Shown piece by piece: positions 57,754 to 64,000 of a DNA stretch of 64,000 bases. Location: positions 2,856,001 to 2,920,000 of the forward strand of contig CP019636.1 in NCBI GenBank assembly GCA_002163975.1, read 5' to 3'. A program made the position numbers and the translations under genes. Position 1 is the stretch's first letter. The number at the start of each line of letters is the position of its first letter. The notes under the pieces were generated by a model, which saw only the letters and a program-made list of their open reading frames with translations, had not been told where the DNA came from and ran no database searches. Source of the stretch: Nostocales cyanobacterium HT-58-2 (GTDB taxonomy: Bacteria > Cyanobacteriota > Cyanobacteriia > Cyanobacteriales > Nostocaceae).

Positions 57754-59046
57754 CTACTCCGTAGGTGCTTCCGTAGTTGCTGGTAGCGGTCCAGGTTGTA
57801 CTGTAACTTGCACAGTTCTGCCATTACGTTGCACTTGCATTGGCACTTTGCCACCAACACCACTTTTTTCAACTATCTGCTGCACAGCATCCGGTGTGGT
57901 AACTGGTTGATTATTGATTGCTTGGATGACATCTCCTGCTCTTAATCCTGCTCTATCAGCTGGAGAACCGGGAATTACGCGGACAATAAGAATACCTCGG
58001 TCTGCTTGCACGCTGATGTTGCTGTTAGGAAGACTATTAATCCGTTGCTTAACTTCAGGCGTGAGGGGTATCATCTGAATCCCTAAGAAGGGATGTTCAA
58101 CTTTGCCTTGAGTAATTAATTGCTGGGCAATTCGTTGAGCTGTATCGATAGGAATAGCAAAGCCTATCCCTTGAGCACCACGAATTATCGCTGTGTTAAT
58201 TCCAATGACTTCACCGCGAGCATTGAGCAGTGGTCCGCCGGAGTTTCCGGGATTAATCGCTGCATCAGTTTGAATGTAGCCAACACGGCTAGATGGATTG
58301 ATATCACTAATAGAGCGGTCCGTTGCACTCACAACGCCTACTGTGACCGTTTCTTCTAAACCTAGAGGATTACCAATGGCGATCGCCCACTGTCCTGGCT
58401 GAACCTGATTAGATTTTGCCATTTCTACAGTTGGTAGGTTATTTGCTGGAACTTGCACAACCGCAACATCAGTCACGGTGTCTTGTCCCAAGACTTTTCC
58501 TTTAACAGTGCGGCCATTGGAAAATGAGACTGTTACCGTATCTGCATTGTTAACAACGTGAGCATTGGTAAGAATTTGACCATTAGAATTAATCACAAAA
58601 CCAGAACCAAGACCACGCACGACTCGCTCTTGAGGCTGCACTGGTACTTGTTGACCAAAAAAACGCCGATAGAACGGGTCGTTGAATATTTCTGGTACTT
58701 CTGTTCTTACAGTTCTGGCAGTATTAATTTGTACTACCGCAGGTTCTACCTTCTTAACAACAGCAACTACAAAATTGGTATCATCAGGAGTCCGTTCGAG
58801 AGGACGGTTATTTGGAGTCGTTGGCTCGTTGACTGCTTGACGACTATTAGTTTCTGGTGGTGGCGCTTTTCTCGATAAGTCTACTGAGCAGCCACTCAAA
58901 AATGCTATTCCTACTCCTAGAAGTGGTAGCAATAAGGATATTTTTTTTCTAGAAAATTTTTCTATTGTTTTGTTTTTTCTAATAAAAGCATCTACCTTTA
59001 GCTTGATTGTTTTTTGATTATTATTAATTGCTCCTATTTGTTTCAT
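57754..59046 (-). CDS. HtrA/Deg-type serine protease (HhoA/HhoB-like)
   Basis: This 430-aa protein has a hydrophobic helix with lipobox-like LLGVGIAFLSGC at about 40-52. The trypsin-like domain has His in ILTNAHVVNNAD (near 160), Asp in DTVTDVAVVQVP (near 190) and Ser in AAINPGNSGGPLLN (near 267). One PDZ domain follows (about 310-410: ILIVRVIPGSPADRAGLRAG). This matches the three-paralog Deg/Hho group of cyanobacteria, which handle stress-damaged proteins in the periplasm or lumen. Which paralog it is cannot be fixed. Confidence 0.95.
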   Translation of the reverse strand: MKQIGAINNNQKTIKLKVDAFIRKNKTIEKFSRKKISLLLPLLGVGIAFLSGCSVDLSRKAPPPETNSRQAVNEPTTPNNRPLERTPDDTNFVVAVVKKVEPAVVQINTARTVRTEVPEIFNDPFYRRFFGQQVPVQPQERVVRGLGSGFVINSNGQILTNAHVVNNADTVTVSFSNGRTVKGKVLGQDTVTDVAVVQVPANNLPTVEMAKSNQVQPGQWAIAIGNPLGLEETVTVGVVSATDRSISDINPSSRVGYIQTDAAINPGNSGGPLLNARGEVIGINTAIIRGAQGIGFAIPIDTAQRIAQQLITQGKVEHPFLGIQMIPLTPEVKQRINSLPNSNISVQADRGILIVRVIPGSPADRAGLRAGDVIQAINNQPVTTPDAVQQIVEKSGVGGKVPMQVQRNGRTVQVTVQPGPLPATTEAPTE

Positions 59047-59465
59047 GATACTTTATTTGGCTTAGATATCAGTGTCTGGTCAAAACCTCTCTTTTTTATG
59101 CTTATACTTTCTGACACTTGTTGTCATCCTCCTTAAGAAAGTTGTTTAATAAGTATTAAATGATATTTAATATTGCTAGTAAAACATCTATTGTTAATTT
59201 TTATAATTAAATTCTAGAACTCTGATTTAAGCTATAGTTTACAAAATTAATATTTATTATTTAGGATAATTAAATTCATTATTAAGAGTCAAAAAAATTT
59301 GCCTTATTTGACAAATTTTACAGGTGTACATACTTCCATTGTAGGAGTATATGCCACAGCAACAGGTGTGGAGAAGTGGGGGAAATGGCTTCAACACATC
59401 CCCGCTTTCCCGTTCTCCCCCTCCTCTTTAGAGGGTTAGTAGTGGTTCAGTCTTGTGAAGTTGTA
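59047..59465. other. Intergenic AT-rich region
   Basis: 419 bp, strongly AT-rich from 59150 to 59320. It should contain the protease promoter (minus strand). No gene or RNA recognised. Confidence 0.4.
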
Positions 59466-59717
59466 TCAACTTAAGTCGCGTGTCTCTCGATAGTTCTCAA
59501 AACAGCTAAAAATCCACTTCCAAACATCAGGCATATGTTCAGCAGCAGTGGCAGGATTCACCTCAATAATCAGCAGTTTATCGTTACTATCGATGCACTT
59601 CTTTAAGCGATCGCTAATCTGGTTTGTATCAACGTTAGTTTTTACCAACCAGGTAGAGTCCAGGTAATGCCCCCATTCTCCAAGAGATTTAATCGCTCGG
59701 TATTTACATAACTTCAA
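59466..59717 (-). CDS. SinR/Cas2-like small protein, N-terminus apparently damaged
   Basis: The 83 residues include YRAIKSLGEWGHYLDSTWLV then KTNVDTNQISDRLKKCID, then SNDKLLIIEVN. This is the core of small Cas2-like proteins annotated as SinR family (ferredoxin-like fold, function unclear). The family usually begins with a strand such as YLISYDL, which is missing: the frame starts at a TTG and the sequence just upstream (KNYL in another frame) suggests decay of the first 15 residues. No CRISPR genes or arrays are nearby. Confidence 0.55.
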   Translation of the reverse strand: MKLCKYRAIKSLGEWGHYLDSTWLVKTNVDTNQISDRLKKCIDSNDKLLIIEVNPATAAEHMPDVWKWIFSCFENYRETRDLS

Positions 59718-59845
59718 GTTTTCACAAGTAATTTTTGATGTTTTCTAAGAGATTTGATAAGTGTTCTTTTGTTTTCTTGCAGTAGTGATGGTCGTTAAAT
59801 AAGCAAAAAGTGTTATCTTCACAGTTAAGTAAATGATAATGAGTT

Positions 59846-60559
59846 ATGAGTACTTATGTGTTGATTCATGGGGCGTGGCATGGTGCTTGGTGTTGGGAGA
59901 AGGTAGTAGCTGTACTTGAACGGGAAGGACACAAAGCAATAACTCTGGACTTGCCCGGACATGGAAAGGACACAACATTGAGTCAAGAAATCTCATTGCA
60001 AAGCTATGTAGAGCGAGTCTGCCAAGTGCTAGATGCCCAATCTGAAAAGGTATTTCTTGTAGGTCACAGCATGGGTGGCATCGTGATTTCTCAAGTTGCC
60101 GAGTATCGATCTGAGAAAATCCAGATGTTGGTCTACCTTTGTGGTATTCTGCTGAGAAATGGTCAAACCCTGTTACAGGTGTTTCAACAAGATACGGAGT
60201 CATTATTATCACCGAATATCATCATCAATGCAGACCAAGGAGTCTCTATAGTTCGAGAGGATGCCCTCAAAGACATCTTTTATGCTGACTGCATTGATAC
60301 AGATATAACAAGAGCCAAATCACTGCTTCGCCCCCAACCTCTAGCGCCTTGGGGGACGCCAATCAACATTACGGAAGAAAAATTTGGCAGAATTCCTCGC
60401 GTTTACATTGAGTGTCTTGCTGACAGGGCGGTTTCTCCATCTCTACAGAAGCAGATGTATACAGCTTTACCTTGTCGGCAGGTTATTTCTATGGACACCA
60501 GCCACTCGCCATTTTTTTGTGCCCCAGAGAAGCTAGTCGCTTGTTTAACTACGCTTTAG
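59846..60559 (+). CDS. Alpha/beta-hydrolase (esterase-like)
   Basis: This 237-aa soluble hydrolase has the oxyanion region VLIHGAWHGAWCWEKV, the nucleophile elbow FLVGHSMGGIVISQVA (Ser near 75) and the late His in SMDTSHSPFFCAPEKL. The start and the GAWHGAWCW motif match the plant MES / hydroxynitrile-lyase-like group, which contains small esterases. Substrate unknown; gene solitary and intact. Confidence 0.9.
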   Translation: MSTYVLIHGAWHGAWCWEKVVAVLEREGHKAITLDLPGHGKDTTLSQEISLQSYVERVCQVLDAQSEKVFLVGHSMGGIVISQVAEYRSEKIQMLVYLCGILLRNGQTLLQVFQQDTESLLSPNIIINADQGVSIVREDALKDIFYADCIDTDITRAKSLLRPQPLAPWGTPINITEEKFGRIPRVYIECLADRAVSPSLQKQMYTALPCRQVISMDTSHSPFFCAPEKLVACLTTL

Positions 60560-60608
60560 CTAAAATCAACAGAAGCCTCACCCTCCAGCTTTGCTAGGCT
60601 GGGATAGT

Positions 60609-61934
60609 TCACGGTTCTTCTCCAACCTTGGATGTTGAAAAGTACTTTTCTAATACCTCTCCAATCAACAAAAATATCACCCCAAACAAAATTCCCATTC
60701 CCATAATGTTTAACTCAACACTTCCAAAGACAGGAAAATTAGGACTAATAAGTGTTATAGTTAATAATAAAATTACAGTAATACTACTTACAGTTAAAGA
60801 CAGCCTTATGCTCCCTTTCGAGAAGTTATAGCGTCCAGCCTGAGCAAGCAAGTAGGCAACAAAAGGAACCAACACTGCTCCAACATAGGCTGCATAAAAA
60901 GACACAATTAGATTGACAATCTGCCCACCTTTTAACGCGATCGCAAGACCAAACAAAGCATTGAGAGCCGTCACAAGTACTCGACTCCTGTTAGACATAG
61001 GTAGAATGTTGAAATCTAGTATGGTCTTGGTTTGAACTCGTAAGATGCTGCTACCAATACCCAGTGCTGGAACCAACAAAGATGCAATCAGAGCAATACC
61101 TAAAGGCTTGTCAGTGCCACCGCCAATCCAGGATAAGATGAAGGGAAGTGTTTCTTTACCATCGATGCCATTAGGCAAAATTCCCGCTCTATGAGCCGCG
61201 ACAACAACTGTCGATGGCAAAAAAGCAAGAAACAGCAGCACAATTGCCGCCAAAGCACACCCTTGATAGAGGCTCTTGACATCTTTTGCCTGAACAAGAA
61301 ACTGTTGATACTTCATATCTATGAGTACCAGCAGAATTGTAGACAGTGAGATTCCCACTGTGGTTGGCAAACTGATATGTTGAAGTGACCCAACAAACTC
61401 TATGGGCGATCGCAAATAGTCACCGAAAGCTTGTAATACCCAAAGCCCATAAAGCAGAGCCAAGAGATTCAGAACTAATAACCCTCGTAATATCCAGCCT
61501 GCTTTCTCCACTGGGAGTAAGGAAATCGTCGCAAACAGGATAGCTAAAACGACCATCGTGGGCAGTGTGGGTATTCCGAAGACCTTGAGGATAAAGGCTC
61601 CAGAAATCAACTGAACAGCTTCGATGCCAATCAGAGATGACCAAGACATCAAGCCCACCAAAACTTTTACCCCATTTCCGTAAGCAGAACCTAGCAATGT
61701 CCAGATTTGCTCTGCTTGTGTCCAGTAAAACTTTGCCAGTCCTAAAAGAGCAATTGTACCCAAGCCAAGGCAGACAGCATAGAGGCTGCCAGCAGTATCT
61801 AAAGTCAGGGATTTCTCAGCAGTTCCCAAAAGAAACCCCAAACCGTAATGCGCAGACACCAACAAGGCTGTGAGTGAGAAGGTATCCAATCTGCGATCAA
61901 AAGCCATATTCGAGTGAAATAAGCGAGTTTGCAA
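60609..61934 (-). CDS. Solute transporter, SSS/APC-like (c-di-AMP riboswitch operon)
   Basis: This 441-aa membrane protein has about 12-13 helices. The N-terminal motif ALLVSAHYGLGFLLGTAEKS and the later SLTVSSITVILLLTITLISP fit a LeuT-fold family near sodium:solute symporters. It lies 57 bp after the 81-aa gene on the same strand, so both probably belong to the transcript that begins with the riboswitch at 62916-63028. In known c-di-AMP switch regulons the genes serve K+ or osmolyte transport. That makes uptake of a compatible solute or amino acid the natural guess; substrate not proven. Confidence 0.8.
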   Translation of the reverse strand: MQTRLFHSNMAFDRRLDTFSLTALLVSAHYGLGFLLGTAEKSLTLDTAGSLYAVCLGLGTIALLGLAKFYWTQAEQIWTLLGSAYGNGVKVLVGLMSWSSLIGIEAVQLISGAFILKVFGIPTLPTMVVLAILFATISLLPVEKAGWILRGLLVLNLLALLYGLWVLQAFGDYLRSPIEFVGSLQHISLPTTVGISLSTILLVLIDMKYQQFLVQAKDVKSLYQGCALAAIVLLFLAFLPSTVVVAAHRAGILPNGIDGKETLPFILSWIGGGTDKPLGIALIASLLVPALGIGSSILRVQTKTILDFNILPMSNRSRVLVTALNALFGLAIALKGGQIVNLIVSFYAAYVGAVLVPFVAYLLAQAGRYNFSKGSIRLSLTVSSITVILLLTITLISPNFPVFGSVELNIMGMGILFGVIFLLIGEVLEKYFSTSKVGEEP

Positions 61935-61991
61935 AGAATACCACCCGAAAGAATATCCACCAGTGGCTTGGGTGCATTTGCAGCAGAGGTT

Positions 61992-62237
61992 TTAAATTTC
62001 CCCTACTATTTTAACTGGCTCGTGGCTAAACTTCATCAACTCGTACAGGTCATAAGCATATAAATCTTCCTGACTTGGCTCGTCAGTCTGACTTGTTGCC
62101 ACAATTGGATCGCCGTATGCCTTAGTTCTACCAATGAGTAAAAGTTTTTTTCCTGCGCACTCTCCAATTAATCTAAACTGATTTTCGGGAAAAAAGTTGA
62201 CTTCATCAGTATAAAAAGTACTATTTTTGATGGGCAT
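61992..62237 (-). CDS. Hypothetical protein (81 aa), first gene after the riboswitch leader
   Basis: The ATG at 62237 has a strong ribosome site (aggagg, about 62244). The small soluble protein has strands QFRLIGECAGKKLLLIGRTK and an acidic segment (SQTDEPSQEDLYAYDLYELM). I recognise no family. It is followed by the transporter gene and preceded by a leader of about 680 nt that starts with a c-di-AMP riboswitch. Confidence 0.65.
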   Translation of the reverse strand: MPIKNSTFYTDEVNFFPENQFRLIGECAGKKLLLIGRTKAYGDPIVATSQTDEPSQEDLYAYDLYELMKFSHEPVKIVGEI

Positions 62238-62915
62238 AGTTCCTCCTGGTTGTTTTAGAAAAATAGACCTAATCCACCCTGATTTTTCACCTTCCCTGGT
62301 AAAATCACTTGTTCTTTTTAGTAGAGGGAATTTCTAATAGATACGAGCACAATTCTTTTAATTCTTGAATCAACAAACATACACAGGATATCCTCTAAAC
62401 CAAGAAAGTCTTTCTATCTATTTCAAGAGTCTTTAATACTACTAACTAAGCAACGAAAGACTTTTCTTTCTGAGAACGAAATTCTCTGCTTTAGTACAAC
62501 ACAGATTCTCCTTTGAGCTAATGAGAAACTCTATTCAAGTTTCTTGTCTAGTACTAGTTTTGTTGAAACCCAACTCACCATTCTAAGGCTATGCTTTCTT
62601 AAGAGACTCAGATGGGAATTGAATGAGTAGGTCAATCCAACTTGATTCTAACTTAGTACTTTAATCTATATCGAAAAACGGAAGTTACTAGCTATTTTTC
62701 TTTCCGTCTAACTCGGTTGAGTTAACAGCAATGTCAATCAACTTTTTTTGAGTTATAAGAATTTATTTTTTGTGAGTCATTGTCCTAGCCTCAGTGTATT
62801 TGTAGCGTGGCGGAGTGGATCAATAAACAAAATCTACGCAGATTGCCAGTTTTGATAGCAATGCTAGCTAGGAGAACCTGGAAGCAACAGCTTAGAGAAA
62901 CCAGATGCTATAGGT
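62238..62915 (-). other. Long 5' leader between riboswitch and 81-aa gene
   Basis: About 680 nt, AT-rich, without a supported gene. The first part holds the probable expression platform: cttccag (RNA sense; plus 62878-62884 is its complement) can pair with the 3' strand of the aptamer P1 stem (uuggaag), giving two exclusive structures. No obvious second promoter or terminator was identified further down; one may exist. Confidence 0.45.
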
Positions 62916-63029
62916 ACTCCTTCCAATGCCGACGGAGTTAGCTGACGGGCTAAGACTGGAAGGTGTCTCTCTCGATTCGAGATTCGCCCCAATACATTGG
63001 TTCCTCCGCTTCTCATCCAGCTTGGAAGT
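62916..63029 (-). promoter_or_regulatory. c-di-AMP riboswitch (ydaO/yuaA type)
   Basis: Read on the minus strand, the RNA begins with CUUCCAA (63028-63022) and closes with UUGGAAG (62926-62920), a perfect 7-bp P1. Between them are GCGGAGGAACC, then UUGGGGCGAAUCUCG, then ACACCUUCC, and the hallmark block AGCCCGUCAGCUAACUCCGU with CGGCAUUGGAAGGAG after it. These match in order the aptamer of the Thermoanaerobacter tengcongensis switch as I remember it (CGGAGGAACC, UUGGGGUUAAUC, UACCUUCUG, CCCGACAGCUAACUCCG, GAAGGAG). The motif normally lowers expression when c-di-AMP is high. The downstream operon encodes an 81-aa protein and a transporter. Confidence 0.88.
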
Positions 63030-63131
63030 TTTTTAATAACAACCACCTGGACTGAATTAGGCTGTTTTACCCACACAGTAACTAAAACTATACTGAAATG
63101 TCCAAACAGTCAATGCATCTTAACTTTCCAC

Positions 63132-63998
63132 TTACCCCCGCTCGCGTTCCCAATCACTAATGACTTTTTGCAGGTACCATTCCTCCGGCATCCCTGGATA
63201 GTTATACTTCGCCTGTTCAATCAATCTTTGAGCAATTTCCCAATATCCTCCAACTAGCCTTAACAGACGCTGTCGTAGTAATTTATACCTTGCTTTTCCT
63301 GAGTTAAAGCTAGGAGAGTGGATTTTTTCTAGGCTATCTAAGACTTGTTGGTAATATCCCCAATCTTCTTTTTCACAAAACATACTTGCTGCACGCTGAT
63401 AATCTTCAACAGCACGTTCCATTTCTTCCAAGCAAGCATAGGCAATGCCGCGATTATAGTACGCTGTTGCATCATCGGGATTTATTTGCAATGCTTGGGT
63501 GTAGTCGTTAATCGCACCCAGATAATTCCCCATGATTCGATAAGCATTTCCTCTAGCAATATAGAGCATTGCGTCTTGGGGTTGCATCTGGAGTGCTTGG
63601 TTAAAATCGGCGATCGCCCCTTGATGATCCCCTAGATAAGAACGCGCTTTTCCTCGGTTACGATAAACGATCGCATCTTGAAAATTCAGTCGCAGCGCTT
63701 GGTTAAAATCTGAGATAGCATCCCGATAATTTCCTTGTTTACAGCGCACCACTCCGCGACAGCAGTAGGCTTGTGCATCTAGTGGATCAACCTGCAATGC
63801 CCAGTTTAAATCCTCCATCGCCTCGCGGGTGTCTCCCTTTTCCGCTTTTTCTAGTAACTGCGCAAAATATTCTTTTTCAGATTTGAGTGGCGCAATTGTC
63901 GAACTTGATTGCACTAGAGCAGGTTTTTCCTTTGGTTTGAGCTGTTTAATCTTTTCCAAACACTGGCGACAGTTTTGTGTGTCCTTTTGCTCTAAATA
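63132..63998 (-). CDS. TPR-repeat protein (partial, runs off the window)
   Basis: The frame is open to the window edge. A TTG at 63959 is an unlikely start because coding-like residues (YLEQKDTQNCRQC) precede it, so the true N-terminus lies outside. At least five TPR units (AQAYCCRGVVRCKQGNYRDA, AIVYRNRGKARSYLGDHQGA, AMLYIARGNAYRIMGNYLGA, ATAYYNRGIAYACLEEMERA) occupy the middle. A helical C-terminus follows (LLRQRLLRLVGGYWEIAQRL). It is probably a scaffold protein; a partner cannot be named. It is transcribed in the same direction as the riboswitch, ending 103 bp before it. Confidence 0.85.
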   Translation of the reverse strand, partial: YLEQKDTQNCRQCLEKIKQLKPKEKPALVQSSSTIAPLKSEKEYFAQLLEKAEKGDTREAMEDLNWALQVDPLDAQAYCCRGVVRCKQGNYRDAISDFNQALRLNFQDAIVYRNRGKARSYLGDHQGAIADFNQALQMQPQDAMLYIARGNAYRIMGNYLGAINDYTQALQINPDDATAYYNRGIAYACLEEMERAVEDYQRAASMFCEKEDWGYYQQVLDSLEKIHSPSFNSGKARYKLLRQRLLRLVGGYWEIAQRLIEQAKYNYPGMPEEWYLQKVISDWERERG

Positions 63999-64000
63999 TA

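Noticed and set aside
62864..63076. 70-codon minus-strand open frame
   Set aside because: It coincides with the c-di-AMP riboswitch aptamer and its conserved blocks; no protein features.

Overview
The window looks like chromosomal DNA of a filamentous (Nostocales-type) cyanobacterium. The palindrome GCGATCGC (HIP1) recurs throughout. The protein set is typical: zinc-ribbon Ser/Thr kinase, secreted pentapeptide-repeat proteins, LL-diaminopimelate aminotransferase, HtrA-type protease, PAS-Crp regulator, and NACHT protein with a cyanobacterial TRADD-N-associated membrane protein. The density of mobile elements and conflict genes also fits. No rRNA or tRNA gene and no CRISPR array was seen.

Region 1 (1-9.9 kb) is a mobile and conflict zone. 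A NACHT NTPase carrying a tandem-repeat segment is transcribed divergently from a two-helix membrane protein. A ribbon-helix-helix gene is split by an IS4/IS701-like element, with an IS110-family element sitting at that element's right end. A ParE-type toxin gene has an internal amber codon next to an intact antitoxin, and a complete tyrosine recombinase follows.

Region 2 (10.3-20 kb, minus strand) is a DISARM-like anti-phage operon. In transcription order it encodes a DUF499-type protein that has lost its N-terminal ATPase part, a small partner, a DUF1156 adenine methylase, an embedded UPF0175/PIN toxin-antitoxin pair and a PLD-SNF2 helicase. The DUF499 truncation abuts a 5'-truncated ABC-transporter gene, whose 3' end is cut by a 3.7-kb Tn552-like transposon (20803-24515; resolvase, DDE transposase, AAA ATPase; terminal inverted repeats of about 167 bp). 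Integrase fragments lie at both ends of this island (10304 and about 24612).

Region 3 (25-44.3 kb) is ordinary chromosome: amidohydrolase, pentapeptide protein, kinase, ATP-grasp ligase, SDR, DMFase-like secreted protein, MgtE, PAS-Crp regulator, MerA-like flavoprotein, glycosyltransferase, TtcA, MtnC and DapL.

Region 4 (44.4-46.9 kb) is an AT-rich two-gene insert: an ABC-type AAA ATPase followed by a TOPRIM-like protein. Its layout resembles PARIS, and it is the best candidate here for a poorly described defence system.

Region 5 (47-64 kb) is mostly housekeeping: an ion channel frameshifted by an exact 16-bp duplication, a YdcF-family protein, a zinc-ribbon/winged-helix pair, a receiver/histidine-kinase pair, an AI-2E-family permease, an HtrA protease, a hydrolase and a TPR protein that runs off the window. 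The clearest regulatory RNA is a c-di-AMP (ydaO/yuaA-type) riboswitch at about 62916-63028 on the minus strand. It heads a leader that leads to an 81-aa protein and an LeuT-fold-type transporter, which suggests osmotic or ion-linked control.
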